Origin: JACMNW01 sp043721855
GTDB taxonomy: Bacteria; Pseudomonadota; Alphaproteobacteria; Rhodobacterales; Rhodobacteraceae
Assembly (NCBI GenBank): GCA_043721855.1
Contig: JAYSPY010000132.1
Coordinates: 1-30,345, forward strand
Reading direction: 5' to 3'
DNA length: 30,345 nt
The notes beneath the pieces were generated by a model, which saw only the letters and a program-made list of their open reading frames with translations, was not told the DNA's origin and ran no database searches. Position 1 is the stretch's first letter; every line of letters starts with the position of its first letter. Positions 22,056-30,345 of the stretch are shown in pieces. Both the position numbers and the translations under genes were made by a program.

Positions 22056-24095
22056 TCAGCGCACCCGCACCGATGCCCGCGCAGATCGCCCGCCTGCATC
22101 TATCACCGATAGCGTTACGAACCCCGGTCCCGGCAGCGCCAGCATGGTTTCGCGCGCACCCGTCGCCACCGCCATTGGCACCCCGTCAGCCAGCCACGTA
22201 AACGGCGCATCACCGCCACGCACCCGCACAAGCAGGCCGCCCTTCAGCAATTCCACCTCTGCCCCATCGGGCGGAAAGGAAACGGCGGGGGCATCTGCAC
22301 CCACGTCAAAGGCGGCAGAACGTGAGCGGAACTTTTGCAACGGTGACGGAAGCTGGGCATTGGCAACCAGTAAAGTGGCCGCTGGGGCGGGGGGTTGTGG
22401 GTCAAGTGCTGGTTTCAGCCGTGCGAAGGCCTGGAACAGCACAGGTGCCGCCAAATCCGCGCCAAACGCCCCCGGCACCGGTGTGCCATCGGGCCTGCCC
22501 ATCCAGATACCGATCACATGGCGCCCGTCATAGCCGATTGCCCACGCATCGCGGTGGCCGTAGCTGGTCCCGGTTTTATAGGCCAAGCGGTTTGCAGGTG
22601 CGCCGGGGGGTGGGGCAAGGCCTGCCAGAATGTCACCGATTTCCCATGCCGATGTGTCTGACAACACCCTAGCGCCATCCGCCCGTATGCTGTCCATGCG
22701 GTGGGTTAGCGGCAAACTGACCCCGCCGCGCGCGATTGCCGCGTAGAGCTGCACCATATCTTCCAGCGTCACGCCAAGCCCACCCAAGGCAATCGCCAGC
22801 CCCGGTTGCCCGCCTGGCACCTTGGCGTCCACCCCGGCACGGCGCAGTGCTGCCAATAGTTTGGCAGGGCCAAGCGCCTCGGTCAGGGCCACGACGGGGA
22901 TGTTCAGCGATTGTTGCAATGCCTCACGCACGCGGATGGTGCCGCGAAATTTGCGGTCAAAATTCTGCGGTGCATAACTGCCAAACACCGTCGGGCGATC
23001 TTCCATCAGCGTTTCGGGATGGGCCAGGCCTTCGTCAAACGCCAGCCCGTAAACCAGCGGCTTTAGCGTTGATCCCGGCGACCGGATCGCCCGCGTCATG
23101 TCGATAAACCCTTGCCGCGCGTCAGCCTGATAAGCGCTGGACCCGACCGAGGCCAGCACCTTGCCCGATGTATGATCTGCCACCACCATGGCGATTTGCA
23201 GCCTGTCGCCGTGACTTGCCACCACATCGCGTGCCAAGGCTTCCAACTGGCCCTGCAGAACGGCGTCAATCGTCAGGTGGTGTGCAGCTGTGCCCGGTGC
23301 CTCGGCCAAGGCGCGGTCGGCCATATGCGGGGCAAGGGCCGGGAAAGGGCGGCGCAGACGTGGCACCGGTTCAGTCTGCGCCGCCATCGCCTGATCTGCG
23401 TCGATGATACCTGTGCCGATGGCCCTTTCCAGCACACGCGAACGGGCGGCCCCGGCGGCATCCGGGTTGCGGTCCGGCCTGCGGGTTTCGGGCGATTGCG
23501 GAATGGCCACCAGCAACGCGATTTCAGCAGGCGTTAACCGTCGTGGTTCCTTGCCGAAATAAGACAGCGTCGCCGCGCGAATGCCTTCCAGATTGCCGCC
23601 GTAGGGGGCCAGATGCAGGTATAGCTGCAAAATCTGATCCTTGGTCAGCCGGCGTTCCAACGCCAGCGCCACGCGGATTTGGCGCAGCTTGCCCGACACT
23701 TTGCCAGTGCCGCTTTCCTCCAGCAACCGCGCCACCTGCATGGTCAGGGTGGACCCACCCGATACGATGCGCCCGTTCCAGATGGCTTGTGCCACTGCCC
23801 GCGCCATGGCGGCCGGATCAACGCCATGGTGTTTCTGAAATCGTTTATCCTCGAACGCCAGTAGCATCGCCACATAGGCAGGGTCCACCTGTGCCGGGGT
23901 CACCGCCAGCCGCCAGCGGCCATCGGCCACGGTATAAGCGCGCAACAACGCACCGTGTCTGTCTAAAACCTCGACCGAGGTTTCAAGCGCAAGCGGTGGC
24001 AGCACCGTCGCCACAATCCACTGATCGCCAAAATCGCGTGCTGCAGCAGCAAGCCAAATGCCCGCCGCTGCGGCAAAGATCAAACGGGCGCGCAT
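22056..24095 (-). CDS. pbpC: Penicillin-binding protein 1C (peptidoglycan glycosyltransferase)
   Basis: PBP1C is a bifunctional peptidoglycan synthase anchored in the inner membrane and acting in the periplasm. The 679-residue protein has a short N-terminal signal anchor (residues 4-19). The glycosyltransferase domain shows catalytic E82 in FEDKRFQKHHGVD and GGSTLTMQVAR (113-123). The transpeptidase domain has active-site S342 in SPGSTLKPL, SLN (396-398) and KTGTS (507-511). A C-terminal BiPBP_C-type domain covers roughly the last 95 residues. The ATG at 24095 overlaps the alpha-2-macroglobulin stop as TGATG; a GTG at 24098 is an alternative start. Co-transcription with an alpha-2-macroglobulin gene is the usual arrangement for pbpC. 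Confidence 0.94.
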   Translation of the reverse strand: MRARLIFAAAAGIWLAAAARDFGDQWIVATVLPPLALETSVEVLDRHGALLRAYTVADGRWRLAVTPAQVDPAYVAMLLAFEDKRFQKHHGVDPAAMARAVAQAIWNGRIVSGGSTLTMQVARLLEESGTGKVSGKLRQIRVALALERRLTKDQILQLYLHLAPYGGNLEGIRAATLSYFGKEPRRLTPAEIALLVAIPQSPETRRPDRNPDAAGAARSRVLERAIGTGIIDADQAMAAQTEPVPRLRRPFPALAPHMADRALAEAPGTAAHHLTIDAVLQGQLEALARDVVASHGDRLQIAMVVADHTSGKVLASVGSSAYQADARQGFIDMTRAIRSPGSTLKPLVYGLAFDEGLAHPETLMEDRPTVFGSYAPQNFDRKFRGTIRVREALQQSLNIPVVALTEALGPAKLLAALRRAGVDAKVPGGQPGLAIALGGLGVTLEDMVQLYAAIARGGVSLPLTHRMDSIRADGARVLSDTSAWEIGDILAGLAPPPGAPANRLAYKTGTSYGHRDAWAIGYDGRHVIGIWMGRPDGTPVPGAFGADLAAPVLFQAFARLKPALDPQPPAPAATLLVANAQLPSPLQKFRSRSAAFDVGADAPAVSFPPDGAEVELLKGGLLVRVRGGDAPFTWLADGVPMAVATGARETMLALPGPGFVTLSVIDAGGRSARASVRVR

Positions 24096-27000
24096 CACTG
24101 TGCTATGGTGATCTGCCCGGTGTCACTGCGCGCGCGCAGATCGGGGCGGTACATATCCTCAACCGACGCCGCCGGGTGGTGGAAGGTGCCGGGTGACACC
24201 GCGCGCACGATATAGGCCAGCCGGAAGCTATTGGCATCGTAGCGGTCAATCGCCGTCAGGAAGCGGTCCTGCCGGAATTCGCTATGCGTTACTTCGGATT
24301 CCAACCCAAGGAAATCAAGTTTGGCCAGCGAGCCGCCCGAAATCAGGTTCGGGTTGTCAATCTCGAACCCCGCGGGCAGCGGATCGTTGACCATCAGGCG
24401 CGCTTCGCCCCGGACAAAGGGCGTGACCTCCAGCACTGTAACCAGCCGCGCGCCGACCTTCAGCCCATCAAGCGATGCCGCCTGCCCGTCCAGCGTGTAG
24501 TAACTGCGCGTGATGGAATAGCCGTTGCCACCGCTCGGTTCGGCGGCTTCTGGCACGCCGTAGGTAGTAACGGTCAACTGGGTAGCGGCCTTTGATCCGT
24601 TTGTCACCACCATCGGCGCAGTTGCCGCATCCATCACCCGCACCAATGGCCCGGTGGCGGCCCTACCGTCAATCATAATGCCCTCCATCCCTGCGCCATC
24701 AATCAGCGCATTGGCGGCAAGCAGCGCCCATGTCGCCTCTTGCGTAGACAAGGTATTGCCCGCCGCCGCGATGCGTGTGGTCAATGCCTCGCGGTCAATC
24801 GCGGTTGACCCGGCCTCGACCGCCAGCGTCAACACGCCCGCCGCATCGCGGTAATTGGTGCCATAATCTGTGCGGTAGATTTGTTCGGTTTCTGGCCCGG
24901 TCAGCGCATCCAGCTTTGCCCCCGCCTTGCGGAACATCGCATCGGCGCGCACCTGATCGCCGTAGCTGGCAAGCGCCGCGCCAAGCTGTGCCTGTGCAAT
25001 CGGCGTCGCAAAAGCATCGCCTTTCACATCGGCGTAATAGCGTAGATCGCCCACCGCCGCCGCCCCTTCGCGGGCCAATACCATCAGTGCATAGGCCAGC
25101 GCCTCGCCGCCATTATCAAAATCGGCCTGATAGTTCACCTGATTGCGCAGGTTATCAAGCGCTTGACGAAACGCGATATCAGGCACCGCAAAATCATGCG
25201 CCTTTGCCCGGCTTAGAAAATCAGTCACGTAAGCATCCAGCCAGAAATCGCCAGAACTGGGCGACCAAAGCCCGAATGCGCCCGATGACGATTGGTTGGC
25301 AAGCACGTCTGATACCGCCTGTTCCACCCGTGCCTTGACGTTGTCCGCGCCCTTCACCTGCATGGCCTGCACCACTTGATCAAAATAGATCAGCGGCAGC
25401 GCCTTTGACGCGATCTGTTCGGTGCAGCCGTAGGGATAGCGGTCCAATGACGCCAGCAGCCCCGGCGCGTTCAGCCGCGCTATCGGCCCGATGGCAAGCG
25501 ACGCTTTGGCAGAACCGGGGATCAGCCCGGCAAACGCTGCCTGATCAAAGGTGAAGCTTTGCCCTGTGGCAAGATCAAGCCGCGTGGTGCGGGCAATTTC
25601 CGGGTCGTTTATCTGTACAGGCACTTGCAGCGTCTTTTTCAGAACGCGACCATCCGGCGTGGTCAGCGCCACGTCGATGCTGTAAAGCCCCGGTTCTTTC
25701 GCTGTAACCGGCACCGCGAACACTACTTTCGCCTTGTCAGCCAGATCAAAGCCGGATGGCACATCCCCCAGCGACAGCCCAACGGATGATACATCCAACC
25801 CCATCCGCCCCGATGGCCCGGTTGCATGCACAATCTCCAGAAGCACGCGGGATGAATCGCCGGGGGCCATGAAACGCGGCAGGCTGGCGGTCATCACAAC
25901 CGGATCACGCACCAGCACATCAGCCGAGGCTTGCCCCACGCCCTTGGCAGACCACGCTACGGCCATCACTTTGACCGTCCCGTTGAAGCTTGGCAAATCG
26001 AACGTGGCATGCGCCAAGCCGTCTGCGCCGACCTGCACCGGGCCGCTGAAATAGGCGACCAGTTCTTCGGTGGGCGGTGGCGATTGCAACCGCGCCTGTG
26101 CGCCCGCATCACCGCCAGACCGCACCACGCCTTCCGCACCATTCAGCCCGTCGATCAACCGGCCATAAATATCTCGAATACCGACACCAAGTTTTCGCTG
26201 GCCAAAGTAGTGATCCGACGGATCAGGCGCCTTGAACCCGGTCAGGTTCAAAATGCCCACATCCACCGCCGCCACGGTGACAAAAGCGGTATCGCCCGCC
26301 TCAACCCCCGCCACACGCACCGCCACATCCAAGGGCCCGCGCGGCGCGGCTTCGGGCGCGGTTTCAATGTTTGCCACCAACTGCCGCGCGCCGGGATCAA
26401 CGCCCGCATGGGTCAAGCCAAGTGCGCGCGCCGGGTTGCGGCCAGCGGCCACATCCATCGGGCGCAACACCGATGCGGTGACGTATACCCCAGCCCCCCA
26501 TTCATCAGTGACGGGCAGGGTGATGATATTCTCGCCCTCCGTCACCTCCACCGCCTGCATCGCCACCAGCCGGTTTGACAGCACGGTAATCAGCGCCGTC
26601 CCCGCCGCGCGTGGCACGATGCGCAGCGTGGCGGTATCGCCGGGTTTGTAGGCGGGCTTGTCCAGCGACAATTCCAGCGTATCGGGTGTTGCCGATACAT
26701 CGGCGGGGGCATACCAGCCGGCGTGGAAAGTGGTCGATGTGGCCGCTGGCACGCCGTCTGTGCGTTCCACCAGCAACTCGTATTCGCCCCAAGTGACAGC
26801 ACCCGAAATCTCAAACGGCGCTGCACCAAGATCAGCCATGCCTTCCGCCGCAATGGACCGGCTGACCACGGGTTCCCAATTCCAGCTACCCGAATTTTGA
26901 TACCACTGATAATCCGTCTCAATCCGCGTCAGCACCCATTTCACTTTCATCGGCGTCAGCGCACCAGCCGGACCAACGCCGATCAGGCTAAAGCGTGCGT

Positions 27001-29545
27001 CGCGGCCTTCGCCAACCACACCGTCAAACAGCGGCTTCACCCCAATCATGGCGACCGATGGCGTCAGCAACTTGCTGATCTGACGTTCCACCGGGCGACC
27101 CGATCCTTCGGCTACGCGAACAGTCATACGCGCCACCAGCGGGCGACCGGGGTCTGTTACAGCAGGCAGGGTTACAGGCACCACAGCCGAGCCGGTATCA
27201 TCGGTGCGGGCACCCCCATCAAACACCGCAAGCTGGGCATCAAACGGCGTGTCATGGCGGCCAAACACGTATCCCGGATACGCAGCAAGCCCGTCTGCTG
27301 CGCGCAACAAAATCTCGCCCTCAATCGCAAGATCAGCCCCCGGTGCACCAAAGAGATAGCGCGCAGAAACGGTCAGGTCAGGCACATCGCCCAGCCGCAA
27401 CGGGCCATCGGCCAATGCCAGATCAAAATCAATCCGTTCCGGAAGGAAGTCTTCAACAAGGAACGTGGCAGAGGTCAGCGCAGGGGCCTCAAGGTCGGCA
27501 AACATATCCAGCCGCCAAACACCACGCGGCGCTGATCCGGCAATGGGCAAACTGAAGACATGCCCGCCCGCCCCACCATCCACAGCCAACTGCCGCGAAT
27601 ATTCCACGCCGTCCGGGCGCATCAGCACGGCAGTCAGCGGCAGACCCGGTACGGCTGCTGCCTGCGCATCGCGCGCCAAGGCGGTGGCATAAACGGTTTC
27701 ACCCGCCCGGTAAGCGCCGCGATCCGTGGTCAGGAACACATCCACCGGCGGGGCAGCCTCGCGTCCCTCTACCCCGCGATCTGACAAATCAAATTCCGGG
27801 TCGGTCAGCGACAGAAACGCAATATCATCCGCGCTATCCTTTGCCACGACCATGGCGGGGGCAGCGCCACCCATGCCACGCGTCAGCCCAGCCGGGAAAC
27901 TGGCATAGCCCATCGCATCGGTCGTGGCCGCCCCCAAAACGGTATTCGCCCGGTCCAGCAACTCCAGCGTGATGCCTACCTTCGCCTCTGCCGTGCCTAG
28001 CGACCGCACAAACACATGCAGCCCGTCAACGCCGCTCATCGTGGTCAGGCCCAGATCAGACACCACAAACCACTGCCACGCCGCCCCCACAACATAGGGG
28101 TCCACGCCCGGCACGGCGGCTTTCAGCGCGTAAATCCCGGCGGGCCTGCCTTTAAGGGCATCATCCATCGGCAGGCGCGTGGTGACATCGCGGTTTACCT
28201 CTTGGCCCACCTCTGCCGTGCCCTGCCACAGAACTGCACCGACCGAACCCTCAAAGTATTCTTCCTGATACTGCTGCATCGGGGCGGCAAAATAGTCTTC
28301 TTGAATGGCCCGCAAAAGGTTGCGGTCGGTGACCTGATAAAGCGTCAGATCAAGCTTGGTGGTGTTGACTGTTTCCACCGGAATAGACGCCCCACCAAGA
28401 CGCGGCAGCACATAGGCCCGCCCGGCAAAACGCACGCCGGGGCTGCGATCACGCACATACGCGGTCAGTGGAACAGACTTCGCCAGCGTCTGCCCATCGG
28501 CGGCAGGCAGCCCTTCGCGGAAGGTGAAGCTATAGCGCTGGCCATGCACGACGCCTTCAACACAAATCTGGTTCGTACCCACGGCTTCAACCGTCAGGCC
28601 CGGTTCATCCACCTGCACAAAGCTGGAATAATCAACGCCCGTGGTGAACAAAGGTTCGGTGAAATTGGCACAGACGCGCGGGCGCACGCTATCTGACTGC
28701 ACCTCGTTATCGGCAATGCGAAAGCCGTATTTGCCAATCGCATCATCCAGCAGTGCTGCGGTATCATCGCGCGGCTGCAGGGCCTGGGCCAAACGCAGCG
28801 CCTGCACAGTGTCGCGGCCCCGGTCGATGCTTTCCAGCGCTGCGCCCATGGTCACCAAAATCGAATGGCGCAGTGCCGGCGTTTCCGCCCGCAGATGGGC
28901 GTTGATCGCCGCACTATACGCACGGTCGCGGTAACTGCGCTGATTGTCGCCACTTGGCTGGCCCGCCAGCAGCAACAGCCGCGCATAATCGGCCCAAGTT
29001 TCGGGCAAATCGGTCAGGTTGATGGCGGCCCCGGTAAAGCGGCTGGCAAGTTCGGCATCGCCATTGGTTTCGGCGTCCAATGCCGCCTGCAAATGCTCCT
29101 CTGCGGTGAAATCATTGGTGACATGGGTGTTGCCCAGGCTGTTGGCCTGTTCAAAGGCGGTGGCAACATCCCAATCTGGCACAAACGGCAGTTCAGACCG
29201 ACGCAGGGTGGCACGGTCCGCAGCACCCCCATCAGCTTTGATCGCAATCCCGGAATAGGCCCCCAAAAAGAACGCAGGCGCACCGGGGCCAGCCTTGGAA
29301 AAGCACGAATTGTTGTTGGTATTAAAGGTAAACGCGGTGCAGCTTTGATTGGTGGCACAGGCGCGTTCACACGCCTCCAGCGTGGTATCGATGGCCGATG
29401 CAATGTCACCACCCGGAAGGTCCGCATCCTGGCTTAGGACAAAGCGCTTTGCAGGTATCAAATCCTGCGCCGGGGCCATGACCGCGACCATAGTGCACAA
29501 CCCACAAACCAGCCCCATAATCATATGGCGTGCGAATCCGTGCAT
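24095..29545 (-). CDS. Bacterial alpha-2-macroglobulin with N-terminal PAN-like domain
   Basis: A 1816-residue secreted or periplasmic protease-trapping protein of the YfhM type. It is thought to protect the cell against foreign proteases, with PBP1C repairing the wall. A signal peptide covers residues 1-26 (cleavage after APA). A PAN/apple-like domain follows (about 34-105) with C59, C63, C69 and C81. Then come macroglobulin-like MG domains and a large C-terminal thioester domain. The thioester motif YPYGCTEQIAS is intact, with Cys1374 and Gln1377, so covalent trapping should be possible. The start at 29545 follows GGAGAAA; the open frame upstream to 30157 lies under the kinase gene and is not coding. 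It is longer than E. coli YfhM (about 1650), largely because of the PAN-like region. Confidence 0.93.
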   Translation of the reverse strand: MHGFARHMIMGLVCGLCTMVAVMAPAQDLIPAKRFVLSQDADLPGGDIASAIDTTLEACERACATNQSCTAFTFNTNNNSCFSKAGPGAPAFFLGAYSGIAIKADGGAADRATLRRSELPFVPDWDVATAFEQANSLGNTHVTNDFTAEEHLQAALDAETNGDAELASRFTGAAINLTDLPETWADYARLLLLAGQPSGDNQRSYRDRAYSAAINAHLRAETPALRHSILVTMGAALESIDRGRDTVQALRLAQALQPRDDTAALLDDAIGKYGFRIADNEVQSDSVRPRVCANFTEPLFTTGVDYSSFVQVDEPGLTVEAVGTNQICVEGVVHGQRYSFTFREGLPAADGQTLAKSVPLTAYVRDRSPGVRFAGRAYVLPRLGGASIPVETVNTTKLDLTLYQVTDRNLLRAIQEDYFAAPMQQYQEEYFEGSVGAVLWQGTAEVGQEVNRDVTTRLPMDDALKGRPAGIYALKAAVPGVDPYVVGAAWQWFVVSDLGLTTMSGVDGLHVFVRSLGTAEAKVGITLELLDRANTVLGAATTDAMGYASFPAGLTRGMGGAAPAMVVAKDSADDIAFLSLTDPEFDLSDRGVEGREAAPPVDVFLTTDRGAYRAGETVYATALARDAQAAAVPGLPLTAVLMRPDGVEYSRQLAVDGGAGGHVFSLPIAGSAPRGVWRLDMFADLEAPALTSATFLVEDFLPERIDFDLALADGPLRLGDVPDLTVSARYLFGAPGADLAIEGEILLRAADGLAAYPGYVFGRHDTPFDAQLAVFDGGARTDDTGSAVVPVTLPAVTDPGRPLVARMTVRVAEGSGRPVERQISKLLTPSVAMIGVKPLFDGVVGEGRDARFSLIGVGPAGALTPMKVKWVLTRIETDYQWYQNSGSWNWEPVVSRSIAAEGMADLGAAPFEISGAVTWGEYELLVERTDGVPAATSTTFHAGWYAPADVSATPDTLELSLDKPAYKPGDTATLRIVPRAAGTALITVLSNRLVAMQAVEVTEGENIITLPVTDEWGAGVYVTASVLRPMDVAAGRNPARALGLTHAGVDPGARQLVANIETAPEAAPRGPLDVAVRVAGVEAGDTAFVTVAAVDVGILNLTGFKAPDPSDHYFGQRKLGVGIRDIYGRLIDGLNGAEGVVRSGGDAGAQARLQSPPPTEELVAYFSGPVQVGADGLAHATFDLPSFNGTVKVMAVAWSAKGVGQASADVLVRDPVVMTASLPRFMAPGDSSRVLLEIVHATGPSGRMGLDVSSVGLSLGDVPSGFDLADKAKVVFAVPVTAKEPGLYSIDVALTTPDGRVLKKTLQVPVQINDPEIARTTRLDLATGQSFTFDQAAFAGLIPGSAKASLAIGPIARLNAPGLLASLDRYPYGCTEQIASKALPLIYFDQVVQAMQVKGADNVKARVEQAVSDVLANQSSSGAFGLWSPSSGDFWLDAYVTDFLSRAKAHDFAVPDIAFRQALDNLRNQVNYQADFDNGGEALAYALMVLAREGAAAVGDLRYYADVKGDAFATPIAQAQLGAALASYGDQVRADAMFRKAGAKLDALTGPETEQIYRTDYGTNYRDAAGVLTLAVEAGSTAIDREALTTRIAAAGNTLSTQEATWALLAANALIDGAGMEGIMIDGRAATGPLVRVMDAATAPMVVTNGSKAATQLTVTTYGVPEAAEPSGGNGYSITRSYYTLDGQAASLDGLKVGARLVTVLEVTPFVRGEARLMVNDPLPAGFEIDNPNLISGGSLAKLDFLGLESEVTHSEFRQDRFLTAIDRYDANSFRLAYIVRAVSPGTFHHPAASVEDMYRPDLRARSDTGQITIAQ

Positions 29546-29724
29546 AGAATTTCTCCGGATAAGATCACCAAGACCGTCGCACGAAGCCCAAATTCTGGCA
29601 AGGCATAGCCAGCCTGCAATTGCGCCGGCCGGCGTTAAGCCCGTGTTCATCTTGTTGTTGCAAGGTTGGCACAAGTCGGTGTGCGCCAGAAGGTGCTGCC
29701 CTGCAAAATCTGCGTTTAGGAACA

Positions 29725-30345
29725 ATGGCTGATATGGATATCGCAGAAAGGCTAGCCGCAGAAAGGCGCAGGCGATTGGCGGCAGAACGGCTGCTGGTAC
29801 ATCAAAGCCGCGAACTGTTGGTTGCCAATCAAAAGCTGTCGCTTCATGCGCGCGGGCTGTCAGATATGATCGTCGAGCAAAGGCAGGTGACCAAAGACGC
29901 GCTGTCCGAGGCGGAAATATTGAAGGGCCAGCATATCCGGTTCCTGTCTGATCTGGAAGCAGCCCATAGCACGGCGGTGATGGCCGAACGCCGGCTGTGG
30001 GATTCGATTGATACCATCCGTGACGGGTTTGCAGTGTTTGACGCCAACCTGAAGTTGGTGACTGCCAACGCGGCTTATATGGCATTGTTTGGTGGCCACG
30101 CCATCGCGCCCGGCATTGACTACGGTGAAATCCTGCGCTTTTGCGCCGAAACGCCACTGATCGAGCTGGAAGGCAATACGCCTGAAAACTGGATCGCTGA
30201 TATGCTGGGTCGACTTGACGGCGACCCGCTTGAGCCTGTGGTTTTGCCCTTCATAAACGGCACTTGGGTGAAATTGGTGGACCGCCGCGCGCGTGACGGC
30301 GATCTGGTCAGCCTTGCTTTGAATATCACCGATCAAATGCGCATC
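29725..30345 (+). CDS. PAS-domain sensor (probable hybrid histidine kinase), N-terminal part
   Basis: The frame is open from the ATG at 29725 to the window's end (207 codons, no stop). The N-terminal 90 residues are charged and heptad-like (AAERRRRLAAERLLVHQSRE and SEAEILKGQHIRFLSDLEAA), predicting a cytoplasmic coiled coil without membrane segments. A PAS-like domain follows (about 90-205): RRLWDSIDTIRDGFAVFDAN, LVTANAAYMALF and a final DLVSLALNITDQMRI. This N-terminus resembles hybrid histidine kinases of Rhodobacterales in which a HisKA/HATPase and receiver domain follow, but those lie outside the window, so the kinase call is inferred. A 179-base divergent region separates it from the alpha-2-macroglobulin gene. 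That region contains a perfect 12-base GC palindrome at 29623-29634 and no clear promoter. Confidence 0.75.
   Translation, partial: MADMDIAERLAAERRRRLAAERLLVHQSRELLVANQKLSLHARGLSDMIVEQRQVTKDALSEAEILKGQHIRFLSDLEAAHSTAVMAERRLWDSIDTIRDGFAVFDANLKLVTANAAYMALFGGHAIAPGIDYGEILRFCAETPLIELEGNTPENWIADMLGRLDGDPLEPVVLPFINGTWVKLVDRRARDGDLVSLALNITDQMRI

Noticed and set aside
23543..24196. 217-codon + strand open frame opposite pbpC
   Set aside because: Low-complexity proline/arginine-rich translation typical of an antisense shadow; pbpC motifs are intact on the other strand.
29623..29634. 12-bp perfect palindrome CGCCGGCCGGCG between the macroglobulin and kinase genes
   Set aside because: It is pure G/C in a GC-rich genome and has no spacing or partner motif to suggest an operator. 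Noted but not promoted to a regulatory call.
29546..30157. 204-codon extension of the alpha-2-macroglobulin frame
   Set aside because: The signal peptide and RBS mark the start at 29545. The extension is antisense to the PAS kinase gene.

Overview
The window looks like a piece of an alphaproteobacterial chromosome, most likely Rhodobacterales (Roseobacter/Paracoccaceae type). This rests on protein character and gene content: the aerobic CobG/CobF cobalamin route, CbtAB, DUF1636, an alphaproteobacterial-type SerC, DUF2585, and an alpha-2-macroglobulin/PBP1C pair. The assignment comes from recalled family resemblance, not from a search. I see no tRNA, rRNA, insertion sequence, prophage or CRISPR.

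Region 1 (1-11214) is an almost complete aerobic (oxygen-dependent) corrin-ring cluster on the + strand: cobN (3' end only), cobG, cobH, cobI, cobJ, [cobK on the - strand], cobL, cobE, cobM, cobB, cobA and a DUF1636 gene. Nearly every + junction is an ATGA or TGATG stop/start overlap, so the genes are probably translationally coupled. A cobalamin riboswitch with a plausible promoter follows. It controls cbtB-cbtA (predicted cobalt uptake) and cobF. Together the genes cover uroporphyrinogen III to hydrogenobyrinate a,c-diamide, plus part of the cobalt chelatase.

Region 2 (11215-17958) is housekeeping: zapE (AFG1-like ATPase), a TauE/SafE exporter converging on it, and the phosphorylated serine pathway. 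In that pathway serB diverges from serC-serA. The serC leader carries hairpins, a REP-like palindrome lies between serC and serA, and a block of inverted repeats follows serA. A bis(tetraphosphatase)/PPP-type metallophosphatase comes next.

Region 3 (17959-22040) holds a small membrane-protein gene with a one-base frameshift, a DUF2585 membrane protein, fumarylacetoacetase, an MFS transporter, and a maleylacetoacetate isomerase (GST zeta) gene that is also broken by one base. The isomerase and fumarylacetoacetase are consecutive enzymes of tyrosine/homogentisate breakdown.

Region 4 (22056-29545, - strand) is the coupled pair alpha-2-macroglobulin (with an N-terminal PAN-like domain and intact GCTEQ thioester motif) and penicillin-binding protein 1C. 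A divergent PAS/coiled-coil sensor kinase gene starts at 29725 and runs off the end.

Most of the content is well known. The points that deserve a second look are the two single-base frameshifts, cobK embedded antisense in the cob operon, the riboswitch placed inside the cluster, a 15-bp palindrome touching the zapE start, the serC leader and serC-serA repeat, the repeat block after serA, and the cysteine-rich DUF1636 protein.
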